A stretch of 64,000 nt of DNA. Source: Burkholderiaceae bacterium. GTDB lineage: Bacteria; Pseudomonadota; Gammaproteobacteria; Burkholderiales; Burkholderiaceae_C. Both the position numbers and the translations under genes were made by a program. The notes under the pieces were generated by a model. That model had not been told where the DNA came from and searched no databases. It saw only the letters and a list, made by a program, of their open reading frames with translations. This document shows, piece by piece, positions 20,158 through 29,475 of this stretch (positions are counted from its first letter, which is position 1; every line of letters begins with the position of its first letter). The stretch spans positions 1,054,001 through 1,118,000 of the forward strand of contig JAHCKM010000001.1 in NCBI GenBank assembly GCA_026125795.1. Reading direction: 5' to 3'.

Positions 20158-21405
20158 ATGAAGGGTCTTGAACTGATGCCCCTTGAAGAGACCGTCAAGT
20201 GGGCGAAGCACAACTCCTGGTATGTGGCCGACCTGCTCGCCAGACGGGGCACGGAGGGCGTGAATCCGCTGATTCCGCGCGCCGAATACGAGATGCTGTC
20301 ATTCCAGACCACCTTCTTGCAGCACCCGTGGTTGTACATGTGGCTGGGCGAGAAGGTCGGCATGGAGGGCATCCGGGCGACCTGCAGCTCGGGCCATCGA
20401 GAGTTCGGCATCAAGACCATCACCCCCTGCAATATCCAGTGGGGAGCCGGCATCGCGCTTTTCGGCCGATTGTTCCTGATCGACGGGGGCCTCATCGGGC
20501 CGAACGACTACCTCGACAACCTGCGCATCATCTACAGCTTCTGGCGAACCGTTTTCGAAGGCTACATGCGGCAGAAGAAGCCCGCGGTCATGGACGTGGG
20601 CTACGCCTTGCAGGTGCTCGACCAAGACGTGGTCGAGGACCTTGGCAAGAAGGTGGAGCCGCTGCGCGATCCGGATCTTCGGGCCACCGTGGGCCGCTTC
20701 AATTCGCTGGTTCAGTTGATGGGCTTCCTCGATCACTACGACTGCCGCCTCGGCCTGGGCGACACCGGCCCGTACGACTTGGGCGACCGCTTGATGATCG
20801 TCAGAGACTGCTTCGTCAACGAGAAGTCGTTCCCGTGGACCTTCGTCGTCGGCGACCTGCCGTTCTCCTACTCGCTGGTGCTGACCTACGACAAGAAGAA
20901 GATGATGCGCGACCGCAAGAGCGGCAAGCTGAAGATGTTCTCCGTCTACAACACCGGCACGCTCTTCTGTGACCCCAACGACTATGAGGATCAGGCCCTG
21001 ATCGAGGCGGCGGTCTACATGCGCGACGAGGACTTCCCGCGCGGCAAGTCGACCCGCATACCTCTGAGCGAACTGGAAACGCACATCCAGAAGGTCGAGA
21101 CCGCAGTGGAGCGGATGTACACCTACCTGGCGATGAAGCCCAAGTTCGACAAGATCCTGGAAGGCAACTGGGTCTATGTCGCGGCCTCGCTGCCCTACGT
21201 GCGCGCGCATGACCTCGAAGCCGAGGCGGCGGACATGGGCTTCTGGGACATGGATCTGAGAAGCATGGAGTACCTCCTGAAGGGCTACACCAAGGCCGGC
21301 GAAGTCCAGCGCAATGCGACGGCCGGGCTGGGAGCCCCGCCGCCGCAACTGCCAGGGTTCCGCTGCAGGGGAACCAAGTTCGGCAGGTACGAGATCAGAA
21401 ACTGA
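20158..21405 (+). CDS. Unknown 415-residue protein, first of a three-gene unit
   Basis: I do not recognise this family. The protein is soluble, acidic to neutral and rich in aromatic residues, with no signal peptide. Visible features are a Cys-containing segment IRATCSSGHREFGIKTITPCNIQWG near residues 78-102, DHYDCRLGLGDTGPYDLGDR near 197, and a Lys-rich KKKMMRDRKSGKLKM near 246. The first 140 residues hold several conserved-looking Trp and Gly residues. It has a strong AAGGAG Shine-Dalgarno. The next two genes follow with 33 and 19 bp spacing and good ribosome sites, so the three products probably form a complex in fixed ratio. Its placement within the shell operons makes it a candidate signature enzyme. 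Confidence 0.6.
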   Translation: MKGLELMPLEETVKWAKHNSWYVADLLARRGTEGVNPLIPRAEYEMLSFQTTFLQHPWLYMWLGEKVGMEGIRATCSSGHREFGIKTITPCNIQWGAGIALFGRLFLIDGGLIGPNDYLDNLRIIYSFWRTVFEGYMRQKKPAVMDVGYALQVLDQDVVEDLGKKVEPLRDPDLRATVGRFNSLVQLMGFLDHYDCRLGLGDTGPYDLGDRLMIVRDCFVNEKSFPWTFVVGDLPFSYSLVLTYDKKKMMRDRKSGKLKMFSVYNTGTLFCDPNDYEDQALIEAAVYMRDEDFPRGKSTRIPLSELETHIQKVETAVERMYTYLAMKPKFDKILEGNWVYVAASLPYVRAHDLEAEAADMGFWDMDLRSMEYLLKGYTKAGEVQRNATAGLGAPPPQLPGFRCRGTKFGRYEIRN

Positions 21406-21438
21406 AGCCGGCGATTCGCCGACTGGAAAGGACAGCAA

Positions 21439-21897
21439 ATGGCCAACATCAAGGTGAAGAAAGAGGGCGACAAGCGCTTCAGCTGGTCCCATGAGGAGTG
21501 GGCGCTGGACACGAAGATCGAGACGGCAGACGAATTCGAGTCCTGGCTGAACAAGGAAACGAAGTACTTCATCCGCGCCAACGCCGGCTTCTACGGGCAG
21601 TGCGTCATCGTCTGCATCGAGTCGAAAGGCGACGAGTTCCTGGCCTACGTGGACTACTACAAAGGCAACTTCCCGCCGCATTACACCGCCGAGGAGTTGG
21701 CGGCGCTGGACATCGACGAACTGCGCAAGGAGCCTGCGAAGGTCAAGTGGGACGACTGGGAGTGGACGACCCTCAGGAGGGACGACTTCCCGGCGCGCCT
21801 GAAGGAAGTGATCTTCCTCTACCCGCCTCAGGAACCAGCGATCCCGTGGCTGTTCCTGTCGCCGGAGGAAAGCGGCTTGGACAAGATGGAAATTTAG
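21439..21897 (+). CDS. Unknown 152-residue protein, second of a three-gene unit
   Basis: Unrecognised. It is small, acidic and rich in Trp, Glu and Lys (SWSHEEWALDTKIETADEFESWL near residues 15-37; KVKWDDWEWTTLRRDDF near 110-126), with two Cys at FYGQCVIVCIE. No membrane segment. It lies between the large unknown gene and the swivel-like gene, with AAGGA upstream, so it is likely a small subunit of the same complex. Confidence 0.55.
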   Translation: MANIKVKKEGDKRFSWSHEEWALDTKIETADEFESWLNKETKYFIRANAGFYGQCVIVCIESKGDEFLAYVDYYKGNFPPHYTAEELAALDIDELRKEPAKVKWDDWEWTTLRRDDFPARLKEVIFLYPPQEPAIPWLFLSPEESGLDKMEI

Positions 21898-21916
21898 CTC
21901 ACAAGGAGATCCAAAG

Positions 21917-22366
21917 ATGGGTAACGAAACGGAGATCGATGGCTATCGCTACATCGGTCAGGGCTACAACGTGGTGCCGGTCGGCAGGCACAAAGGCGTC
22001 GCGCTGAACGTGACCGAGCCGAAGCAGATGATCGGGTTGATGTCCAACGCACAGAAGATCAAGGAGACCATGGTGGTCACGCCTGGCGGGACAACCACGT
22101 TCGTCGCACCGCTGCTCTACAAGAAGCCGGCCGGCATCATCACGTACGCCGGGACACCGGAGTCTCACCTCGGCATCGTGGGGCGAAACTTTCGCGTGCC
22201 GATCATCATGACGCTTCAGTTGGAGGGCGTGCAATCCATCCCGGACGGCACGCCTTTGCTCATGGAGTGCGACGGAAAGCTGGGTCGCGTCTATGCGAAG
22301 CTGGAAGTGAAAACGGGTGCGAACCAGCCGCCCGTGGACCAGTCGCCCGGGTCGACGCTCGGGTAG
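21917..22366 (+). CDS. Small protein with phosphohistidine-swivel-like motif, third of a three-gene unit
   Basis: A 149-residue protein. Residues around 73-100 (GIITYAGTPESHLGIVGRNFRVPIIM) resemble the swivelling domain of PEP-utilising enzymes, where a TxxGGxxSHAAIVAR motif carries the phosphorylated His; here the Ser-His, Ile-Val and Arg positions are kept. Residues 25-70 (VALNVTEPKQMIGLMSNAQKIKETMVV) also fit the start of such domains. No ATP-grasp or PEP-binding domain is attached, so a partner must supply phosphate, possibly one of the two genes before it or the dikinase-like protein at 30998. Homology is judged by eye and is moderate. Confidence 0.5.
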   Translation: MGNETEIDGYRYIGQGYNVVPVGRHKGVALNVTEPKQMIGLMSNAQKIKETMVVTPGGTTTFVAPLLYKKPAGIITYAGTPESHLGIVGRNFRVPIIMTLQLEGVQSIPDGTPLLMECDGKLGRVYAKLEVKTGANQPPVDQSPGSTLG

Positions 22367-22445
22367 GTGTCAACACAGTCCGGCGGAACGGCTTGCGCGG
22401 CACTTCCGGGCGCGAACCGCCGCCGCCTGTTTTTTCAGAGGAGAG

Positions 22446-23054
22446 ATGGCCCGGTCGCGCTGCCTGGGCCATCGGTTGATGATGCTTGCCGAACCAAACT
22501 TCCTCGTTCTCAACGCGGTCTACCTGAAGAAAGTGGTGGGTGCGCCGCAGATCGCCGAGATGACCGGCGTGTCGTCCGATGACGTGGCGCGCTGCCTCGC
22601 GGCGGCCACCGAACAGGGTTGGCTCATGGACATGGGACCGGACGGCGTGATGGTGCTCGACGACGGCATCACCGAGGTCAAGCGGCATTACGACGAGGCT
22701 TATTCGGACCTCCGCTCCAACCCCGCGTTGAGCGATTGGTACCAAGGCTTCGAGTCGCTCAACACGCGCTTCGTCGCCGCGGTCACCGAGTGGCAGGAAA
22801 GCGGCGGGGCGGATCGCAGCGAACGGCGCGTCATGCAAGCCGCCGAACGGCTCGCCAAGGACATCGCGCGGCTCGTGCCGTTCATCCCGCGCTATGCGAG
22901 CTACGTCAGCCGGCTCGAGCGCAGCACGGAGCGCGTCGACGAAGGCGAGCGCGACTACGTCTGCAATCCGATCGTCGACTCGGTCCACAACGTCTGGTTC
23001 GAGTTTCACGAGGACATCCTTACCGTGCTTGCCAAGCCACGCGACACGACATGA
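22446..23054 (+). CDS. Unknown protein with N-terminal winged-helix-like region
   Basis: About 190-202 residues; the start is either ATG 22446 or ATG 22479/22482 (AGGAG lies very close to the first). Residues about 12-55 ([42 protein letters not shown]) look like a winged helix, followed by a mostly helical domain ending in [23 protein letters not shown]. It could be a small regulator or an accessory subunit of the preceding three-gene unit. It is followed by the second hexamer shell gene. Confidence 0.55.
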   Translation: MARSRCLGHRLMMLAEPNFLVLNAVYLKKVVGAPQIAEMTGVSSDDVARCLAAATEQGWLMDMGPDGVMVLDDGITEVKRHYDEAYSDLRSNPALSDWYQGFESLNTRFVAAVTEWQESGGADRSERRVMQAAERLAKDIARLVPFIPRYASYVSRLERSTERVDEGERDYVCNPIVDSVHNVWFEFHEDILTVLAKPRDTT

Positions 23055-23160
23055 CCAGGCCCGCGCCGGAAGTGCCGCTGGACTGCCATTCGGCGGTGGC
23101 GCCTCAGGGGTGCCTTGCCTACAATGGCACGGTGCGCAGCGCGTCGTGGAGGGCAGCATC

Positions 23161-23457
23161 ATGAGTGACGGCTTGCACGGAACTGCCTTGGGATTCGTCG
23201 AGACGATTGGCAAGGCGGCCGGCATGCACGCCGCCGATGCGATGGTCAAAGCGGCGAACGTGACTCTGCAGACGGCGCAGCAGCCGGGCGGCGGCATCAT
23301 CACCGTGATCGTCCGCGGCGAGGTGGGGGCGGTGCAGGCGGCCATCGAGGCCGGTGCTGTCGCTGCGCGTAGCGTGGGCAAGGTACGCGCCGTGCATTTG
23401 ATTGCGCGCCCACACGAGGAGATCGAGGCCATCCTGGAGCGGCCTCCTGTCCGCTAG
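23161..23457 (+). CDS. BMC-H hexameric shell protein (second copy)
   Basis: A 98-residue single BMC domain: [26 protein letters not shown], pore loop [28 protein letters not shown] and a [15 protein letters not shown]-terminus nearly the same as the hexamer gene at 17273. The different residues before the Gly-rich pore loop (QQPGGG against REQIGGG) could give a different permeability. Its place in the divergent operon ties the unknown three-gene unit to the shell. Confidence 0.92.
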   Translation: MSDGLHGTALGFVETIGKAAGMHAADAMVKAANVTLQTAQQPGGGIITVIVRGEVGAVQAAIEAGAVAARSVGKVRAVHLIARPHEEIEAILERPPVR

Positions 23458-23470
23458 TGTGGGGGATGCG

Positions 23471-25762
23471 ATGCACAAGGCGAAGCGCAGCGGACACCTG
23501 GTCGTCGTCTCACAGCCGTCGGCGGCAGGCGACCCCGCGCCGGCCGTCGACGCGGTCGGGGGGCTCGGCGAGGCGCTGCGCGCGATGGCCGACGCCGCGC
23601 TCGCATCCGAGCAAGGCGTGAAGGAGATTGCGGCCGAGCGCTTCGCCGCGGTTCTCGGAGGGCACGATGCGATCGTCGTCGAACGTTCCGGCATGGGCTG
23701 GTGCTGTGTCGGCAGCCGTGCTTCCCGGCTGGGCGACCGAGCGGCCGAAGTTCCGGCAACGGTCCCGATGTCGCGCGACATCGTCGTCCTGCCCGGGGTC
23801 GGCGCCTTCATCTCCGTGAAGCCGGACGTAGGCGTCCTGACCGATCGCCAGGTCATCGAGGCAGACCGCGCCGTCATGCTGCGCTCGCTCGCGATCGGCT
23901 TCGACCTGGCACTCACGGCGGCAACGCAGAACCGGGTCACGCGCGACGCGATGAACGAGATCGGCAGCCTGCAGCAGATCGCCAAGCGCATCCTGTCCGC
24001 GGGCGAGCTGGACGAGGTCGTGTTCTCGATCACGCGCGAGACGACCCGGCTTCTCGGCGCGGACATCGGCGGGGTGTTCCTGCGCGACGGCGACGAGCTC
24101 GTCATGCGCAGCTGCGTCGGCAACGACACCTTGAATATCGACCGGCTCAGGATGAAGCGAGGACAGGGGCTAGCCGGCCGCGTCCTCGATACCGCGCTCC
24201 CATGCAGGGTCGACGACTACCTCGGCAGCGAACAGCTCAACCGCGACTTCTTCTGGCTCGCGCGCGACGAGCATATCCGCTGCGCCGTGGGCGCGCCGCT
24301 GCATGCCCGCGGAGAGGTGATCGGCGTGCTCGAAGTCTGGCGCCGGCGCAACGTGCCGTTCACCGACCAGGACGTCCAGCGTCTGGTCGCGCTCGCCAAT
24401 CTCACGACAATCGCGATCCAGAACGCCCAGCTCTACGAGAGCCAGAAGGCCGCCATGGGGCAGCTGACGCAAACCAACGAGAACCTGCGCCGGCAAAACG
24501 AGTTCGTGCAGCTGTCTGCCCAGCTCCAGGACGACCTGATCGGGGCATTGCTCGTAGGCGGTGGCGTGACCGCGATTGCCCGGATCGTGGCCCGCCATGC
24601 GGCGGTGGAGGTCGCGATCCTGGGCACCGATTTCGGGGTCATGGCGGCATATCCCACGAGTGTCGCGGACGCCGCCTGGCTGGCCCGGGCCGAGACTGCC
24701 AGCCTGCAGTTGCCCGGGCACGCCAACAGCACGACCGCGACCGCACGCTGGCAGGATGCTTGGCTTTCGCTGCGGCCGATCGTCGCCGGCGGCAACCGGA
24801 TCGGCTGGGTCAGCGCGCTTTCGCCGACCGAGCCCGGCGACATCCAGGAAGTCGCGATTCGTCAGGCGGCCGTCGCCAGCGCGCTCTATTGTCTCGAACA
24901 GCGCTCGGCCAGCCAGGCCCGCGCGTCCGCGCTCAGTGCGTTGATGTGGGACCTGCTCGAAGGCACGCCGCCGGTCAGGCAGTCAGCGCTCGATCGGCTG
25001 ATGGACTTCCACATCGACCTGCAGGGGCCACACCGAGTCGTCCACGGCACGATTGACGGGCTGGCCGAAACCGCGCGCGGCGAAGGCTGGAACATGGACA
25101 CGATCGAGCGCAAGCAGCGTGCCGTGCTCGAAGCCAGCGAGCACGCGCTCAGCACCGTGTCGCTAAAGCTGATTGCCTCGCGCGGTGACCTGGTGGTGGC
25201 CATCATATCCGCGCTGGACGCCGCTCGCGCAACCCGGGTGCTCAAGTCGCTACACGAGGAGATCCTGGCGAAGGACGGGGTGAGGACCTTCTGGGGCGTC
25301 AGCGCCCCCAGCGAATCACCGTCGCAACTGCCGAGCGCGAACCACGAGGCCCGGTGCGCAACGCTTGCGGTCGCGAAGCTGGGGACGCCGAAGAACCCGG
25401 TGGTGATCCACGAACACCTGGGCGTGCTGACGCTGCTGCTGCAAGGCAGTGAAATCGCCGACGGGCGGGATCTGCGCAAGTTCATCAACCGCATCCTGGG
25501 CCCGATGCTCAAGTACGACTCTGCCCACCACGGCGTCCTGGCCAAGACGATCCGGGCCTATCTGGACAACGACTGCTCGCTGAAGCTCACCGCGCAACAG
25601 CTGTTCGTCCACGATAAGACGGTCCGCTACCGCCTGGCGCAGTTCGAGGAGTTGACCGGCGTTGACCTGCGCCGGCACCGCGAACGGATGTCGGTCGACC
25701 TCGCGCTGCTGATGCGCGACTTCGCGACGCGCTTGGCGGACAGCGACGGCGCCGAGGGCTGA
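23471..25762 (+). CDS. GAF-domain PucR/CdaR-type transcriptional activator
   Basis: A 763-residue regulator. Residues about 1-160 form a divergent sensor domain, about 165-330 a GAF domain (DEVVFSITRETTRLLGADIGGVFL ... GVLEVWRRRNVPF), followed by a coiled linker, and the C-terminal PucR region ends in the helix-turn-helix QQLFVHDKTVRYRLAQFEELTGVDL near residue 720. It starts 13 bp after the second hexamer gene, so it is likely autoregulated with the shell genes. A frameshifted paralogue lies at 8078-10280. It is the best candidate to bind the TTTGTCC boxes at the BMC and Rieske promoters; the ligand is unknown. Confidence 0.85.
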   Translation: MHKAKRSGHLVVVSQPSAAGDPAPAVDAVGGLGEALRAMADAALASEQGVKEIAAERFAAVLGGHDAIVVERSGMGWCCVGSRASRLGDRAAEVPATVPMSRDIVVLPGVGAFISVKPDVGVLTDRQVIEADRAVMLRSLAIGFDLALTAATQNRVTRDAMNEIGSLQQIAKRILSAGELDEVVFSITRETTRLLGADIGGVFLRDGDELVMRSCVGNDTLNIDRLRMKRGQGLAGRVLDTALPCRVDDYLGSEQLNRDFFWLARDEHIRCAVGAPLHARGEVIGVLEVWRRRNVPFTDQDVQRLVALANLTTIAIQNAQLYESQKAAMGQLTQTNENLRRQNEFVQLSAQLQDDLIGALLVGGGVTAIARIVARHAAVEVAILGTDFGVMAAYPTSVADAAWLARAETASLQLPGHANSTTATARWQDAWLSLRPIVAGGNRIGWVSALSPTEPGDIQEVAIRQAAVASALYCLEQRSASQARASALSALMWDLLEGTPPVRQSALDRLMDFHIDLQGPHRVVHGTIDGLAETARGEGWNMDTIERKQRAVLEASEHALSTVSLKLIASRGDLVVAIISALDAARATRVLKSLHEEILAKDGVRTFWGVSAPSESPSQLPSANHEARCATLAVAKLGTPKNPVVIHEHLGVLTLLLQGSEIADGRDLRKFINRILGPMLKYDSAHHGVLAKTIRAYLDNDCSLKLTAQQLFVHDKTVRYRLAQFEELTGVDLRRHRERMSVDLALLMRDFATRLADSDGAEG

Positions 25763-25780
25763 AGACCGCGACCCCGCCGG

Positions 25781-26596
25781 TCACGCTGCCGAGGGTTCGG
25801 AAGCCGGCTCGGTGAGCTGGTCGCGCAGCTTGCGGCGGCGCTCCTCGTCGAAGCCCAGACCGCGCGCCAGGAAGTTGTCGACGTCACCAAAGGCGGATTC
25901 GATCGATTCGAAGGCGGCCTCGATATAGCCTGGCCTGGCGGCCGTGAACACTTCTGCCACAGAGGCCGGGGTTCCCGGCGGCATCAGGTGCCCGATGTCG
26001 CGGCGATAGGCATTCGTCAGCAGGTAGTCTTCGACGATCACCGATTTTGGCGCGCCGATTGCCATCAGGATGACGGCCGCGCCGAAACCCGTGCGGTCCT
26101 TTCCGCTCACGCAGTGGATCAGCATCGGCCGCCCTCCTGCCTCCTCCACCGCTTCGAGCATGCCCCGGAATTCTGCGCAATGCTGCAACGGATAGAGCCG
26201 GTAGTGCCCGGTGACGGCCCGCTCGATGGCGGCGGCGTCGATCCGCAGCTGGCGCAGGTCTTCCAGCATTTCCGCCACACCGTGCGGCCAGAAGCCGAAC
26301 TGCGCGATCCTCGGGTTGGCACCGGCCGGCAGCCGGTTCGGGTGGCTCGCGCGTTCGTGCGGCAAGCGGAAGTCGATCACGCCATGGAGGTCCAGCGCGG
26401 CGACGAGTTCGAGATCCCGGCCGGTCAGCGCCGCCAGCGAGTCCGAGCGGAACAGGCGGCGCCAGCGTGTTCGCCGCCCTTCGCCTACCGGATAGCCGCC
26501 CAGGTCGCGAAAGTTCACCGCACCTTCGAGCGGAAGCCGGCGATGCCAGTCGGCGCGCTGCGGATGCAGTGATGGAACGTCCACCTTGTCGCCCAT
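25781..26596 (-). CDS. Tyrosine-phosphatase-fold protein (IphP family)
   Basis: A 271-residue protein with the Cys-based phosphatase loop HCVSGKDRTG near residues 159-168 (HCx5R) and the family N-terminus EGAVNFRDLGGYPV. Such enzymes remove phosphate from proteins, lipids or small molecules. It is the third gene of the Rieske operon, starting 102 bp after the reductase. Its end nearly abuts the activator gene on the other strand. A small-molecule role fits the other phosphoryl-transfer genes in the locus but is inferred. Confidence 0.8.
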   Translation of the reverse strand: MGDKVDVPSLHPQRADWHRRLPLEGAVNFRDLGGYPVGEGRRTRWRRLFRSDSLAALTGRDLELVAALDLHGVIDFRLPHERASHPNRLPAGANPRIAQFGFWPHGVAEMLEDLRQLRIDAAAIERAVTGHYRLYPLQHCAEFRGMLEAVEEAGGRPMLIHCVSGKDRTGFGAAVILMAIGAPKSVIVEDYLLTNAYRRDIGHLMPPGTPASVAEVFTAARPGYIEAAFESIESAFGDVDNFLARGLGFDEERRRKLRDQLTEPASEPSAA

Positions 26597-26697
26597 GGTT
26601 GCGTGCTCTCAGGGAGCCGCCGGGCCGCCCCAGGCCTTCTCGACCCACACGGGGAGCAGGCCGGGCGCAGCCCGGCCCTGGTGGCGCGTAGAGGCGG

Positions 26698-27708
26698 TCA
26701 CAGGTCGAGGACCAGCAGTGCACCGTGCGAGCGCGAGACGCAGGTGGTCAGGAACTGCGTACGCGCTTCGGCGTTCAGCACGTAGTCCCGATGGTCGACC
26801 TCTCCGGAGAAGTAGCGTACCTTGCAGGTCCCGCACAGCCCGCTTTGGCAGGACATCGGTATTTCGATACCGTGCTCGCCGAGAACCTGAGCGATCGACT
26901 TGTCGTTGGGCACGGTCAGCACTTCACCCGTACTGGCAATCTTCAGCTGGAAGCCGAGCGCCAGCGCTTCGCTGCCGACGTCCGGGACCTCCTCGGCGGA
27001 AACCACCGGAGCGCCGACAAAGTACTCGCAATGCACGGCCTCCGCGGGCCAGTGCGTGCAGGCCCGCGCGCAGGCCGCCATGAACCCCTGCGGACCGCAG
27101 TAGTTCAGCTGCCATCCGGGCTCGTAGCGGCGCAGCAGCGCGGCGATGTCCAGTCCGTTGGCCGGATGGCCGCCGTCGTAGTGCATGACCACGCGCCCCG
27201 TGGCCACCAGCGGCTCGAATTCCTCGTGGAACGCAGCGTGCGCGCGCGACTTGGCGCAGTAGTGCAGCACGTAGTCGGCACCGAGTTTCTCGAGCCGGTG
27301 CACCATCGCCTTCAGCGGCGTGATGCCGATGCCACCGGCGAGCAAGAGATAGTAGGGCGCCGTCTCCACCAGCGGGAAATTGTTGCGAGGCCGTCCGACA
27401 GCGACCAGCCGCTGCGTGTGCACACGCTCGTGGATGGCGATCGACCCCCCGCGGCCGTTGTGTTCGCGCAGCACCGCGATCAGGTAGCGCCGCCGCTCCT
27501 GCGGATCGTTGCACAGCGAGTACTGCCTGACGCGTCCGTCCCGGAAGTACAGGTCAATATGCGCTCCGGCAGTGAACTCGGGCAACTCACCGCCGTCTTC
27601 GGGCACGAACTCGTAGGCATTGATGCCGATTCCCTGGTAGGTGATCTGCCGCACCCGCAGCCGCAACGCCGTCTTCGGGTACTTGTCGGCGGACTCCAAC
27701 TGATACAT
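26698..27708 (-). CDS. mdpK: Rieske-oxygenase reductase (FMN/2Fe-2S), MdpK-like
   Basis: A 336-residue phthalate-dioxygenase-reductase-type flavoprotein passing electrons from NAD(P)H to the oxygenase. The FMN site is GRVRQYSLCND near residue 58, the nucleotide site LLLAGGIGITPLKAM near 118, and the plant-type ferredoxin domain at the C-terminus has CQSGLCGTCKVRY plus a later Cys (TTCVS). It starts 44 bp after the oxygenase gene. The name follows the TBA monooxygenase reductase of Methylibium/Aquincola and rests on the neighbouring oxygenase. Confidence 0.75.
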   Translation of the reverse strand: MYQLESADKYPKTALRLRVRQITYQGIGINAYEFVPEDGGELPEFTAGAHIDLYFRDGRVRQYSLCNDPQERRRYLIAVLREHNGRGGSIAIHERVHTQRLVAVGRPRNNFPLVETAPYYLLLAGGIGITPLKAMVHRLEKLGADYVLHYCAKSRAHAAFHEEFEPLVATGRVVMHYDGGHPANGLDIAALLRRYEPGWQLNYCGPQGFMAACARACTHWPAEAVHCEYFVGAPVVSAEEVPDVGSEALALGFQLKIASTGEVLTVPNDKSIAQVLGEHGIEIPMSCQSGLCGTCKVRYFSGEVDHRDYVLNAEARTQFLTTCVSRSHGALLVLDL

Positions 27709-27752
27709 GCCGCTTCCCGCCAAGGCCCCTGACGGACCCCCCGTGTCGCGAG

Positions 27753-29174
27753 TCAGACGTTCGCCTCGATTTCGTCGAGGCGCCGCATGATGTGCGGCTT
27801 GCGCTGCGCGAGCGGCAGTTCGTCGCATTCCCTCATGGCCGCGAACACCTGATGCGCCGCCTTGCGGATGATTTCCCTGTCCTTCTCATGGTCGGCGTGG
27901 CGGCGGATGTTGAGCCTGGTGTCGGAGCAGTAACGGGGCAGCGTTTCGCCGCGGCTGGCGGCGGCCTTGACTCGCGCCGGGTCCGGCGGCGTCTTGCCGG
28001 CCACGGCGTCCCGCAGCAGTGCGCGGCACATGTAGACGCCCACGTCCGAGCGGCCGGGATGCTCAAGGCTGTGGAGGGCCTGCGCGCCTTGGCTGGTGAT
28101 GGCCTCGTAGTCGCCCGGAACCCGCTGCTTCTCGTCGTAGCTGCGATGCCGGGTTTGTCCGATCAGGAAGTCGATCTTGTCCACGCCGCAATCCTGCTCC
28201 CGCCCGTTGTGCTCTGGGTCCACCTCGTCATTGAAGTGCCGCCATCCGAAGGCGATCGAGTGCTCGTCGTCGACGGGCACCTGCCAGCGGGACATGGCCG
28301 GGCCGGAGTGGCGCTGCGGCGCAGCCGCCACGATCGCGGCATTCTGGCACCAGTTGGGGAAAGCCATCTCCGAAATGCGAATCCAGACGCTCTCGTCCGA
28401 CAGTCGCCGCCCGGCGGTGAAGATCATGCCGTTGTTGCCGTGGGTCTGATGCCAGTCGACCACGGGCATCTCACCGAAGCCACCCATCAGGCTCGCGCCT
28501 TTGGCGAGCTTGGCGTCCACTCCCGCGACTGTCATGTTGTTGTGCAGCAATGCGGTGTGGTAGTGATCGATCAGATTCTCGAAAACCTGCAGCCAGTTGC
28601 AGTCGAACACGTTGGAGAACGGCACCAGGCGCGTTCCCTTCGGCATCACGTAGCCGTCAAAGACGGGAAACGCCGGCTTCTGATCCAGCGGCCCCATGTA
28701 AGCGAACACCAGGCCGTCGCGCTCGAAAGCCGGGTAGGCACCCTGGCAGACGGTGTCCTTCAAGCGCGAGTCGGCGGGTTCGGCCGGCGTCTCCAGCACT
28801 TTGCCGTCGACGTCGAACTGCCAGCCGTGATAGCAGCAGCGGATGCCGCGTTGCTGCACGATCCCGAATTCGAGCGAAGCCCCGCGGTGGGCGCACTTGC
28901 GGTGCAGCACGCCGACGTTGCCTTCGCGATCCCTGAACGCCACCAGATCCTCATGCATGATCCGGATAGCCTTCGGGACATCTGTCAGCTCTTGCGACAA
29001 GCACACCGGCTGCCAGTACCGACGCATGTACTCACCCATCGGGGTACGTGGCCCGGTGCGCATGATTTCGTGGCTCGTCGGCGCCGCGATCTGCTGGTCG
29101 CGCAACAGGTAGCCGCTATACGACGCGCCTTGTTCGGCGGCAGGTGCAGCAGCTTGACGTTCGCTGGTAATCAT
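27753..29174 (-). CDS. mdpJ: Rieske non-heme iron monooxygenase, MdpJ-like (tertiary alcohol hydroxylase)
   Basis: A 473-residue oxygenase. The Rieske 2Fe-2S site is CAHRG ... CCYHGW near residues 95-117 and the mononuclear iron site DHYHTALLH near 220. The sequence (TPMGEYMRRYWQPVCLSQELTDVPKAIRI, VPFSNVFDCNWLQVFENLIDHYHT) closely recalls MdpJ, which hydroxylates tert-butyl alcohol to 2-methylpropane-1,2-diol and desaturates tert-amyl alcohol; this is from memory, not a search. AAGGAG lies 8 bases before the ATG. Its promoter has the same operator and core as the microcompartment operon. Substrate assignment is supported by the hcm genes downstream. Confidence 0.75.
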   Translation of the reverse strand: MITSERQAAAPAAEQGASYSGYLLRDQQIAAPTSHEIMRTGPRTPMGEYMRRYWQPVCLSQELTDVPKAIRIMHEDLVAFRDREGNVGVLHRKCAHRGASLEFGIVQQRGIRCCYHGWQFDVDGKVLETPAEPADSRLKDTVCQGAYPAFERDGLVFAYMGPLDQKPAFPVFDGYVMPKGTRLVPFSNVFDCNWLQVFENLIDHYHTALLHNNMTVAGVDAKLAKGASLMGGFGEMPVVDWHQTHGNNGMIFTAGRRLSDESVWIRISEMAFPNWCQNAAIVAAAPQRHSGPAMSRWQVPVDDEHSIAFGWRHFNDEVDPEHNGREQDCGVDKIDFLIGQTRHRSYDEKQRVPGDYEAITSQGAQALHSLEHPGRSDVGVYMCRALLRDAVAGKTPPDPARVKAAASRGETLPRYCSDTRLNIRRHADHEKDREIIRKAAHQVFAAMRECDELPLAQRKPHIMRRLDEIEANV

Positions 29175-29221
29175 CTGAGGATCTCCTTGCCATAGAGGTC
29201 CATACGGACACCCTGCGCGGC

Positions 29222-29267
29222 AGTCTAGCCAGCGCCACAAGTGATGTCTTTGGCGGCGCCGGACAAA
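29222..29267 (-). promoter_or_regulatory. Promoter of the Rieske operon with TTTGTCC operator
   Basis: Read on the minus strand: TTTGTCC (29267-29261), -35 AAGACA (29250-29245), 17 bp, -10 TAGACT (29227-29222), predicted leader about 40 bases. The distance from TTTGTCC to the -35 and to the -10 is the same as in the promoters at 18033 and 11526, and TTTGTCCG, GCCA and GGCGCT are shared with the BMC promoter. The upstream GGACAG half-site of those two is not present here. Confidence 0.65.
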
Positions 29268-29475
29268 AGCACGGCCGCTTGTTGGCGACATCCACCAAAA
29301 ACGACTCGCGGCGGCGGTTCCACCTGTAGCGCGGCCGGGCTTTCGCGAGCCCCGCTTCGATGTCGGTCGCAGACAAATGCGCCGTTTGCTTTGCTCGCTG
29401 CAGGCTAGAGACAGACTCGCGCGGCACGACCATAGTGCGGCCATCCGACAGACCCACACAGAGAGAGGAAGACTG

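Noticed and set aside
20299-21681. 460-residue minus-strand frame opposite the unknown three-gene unit
   Set aside because: Composition (Val, His, Asp, Arg rich) is that of an antisense shadow; the plus-strand genes have ribosome sites and coherent proteins.
20158-22366. Acetone carboxylase subunits as explanation of the unknown three genes
   Set aside because: Sizes and motifs do not fit the hydantoinase-like beta and alpha subunits or the small gamma subunit.
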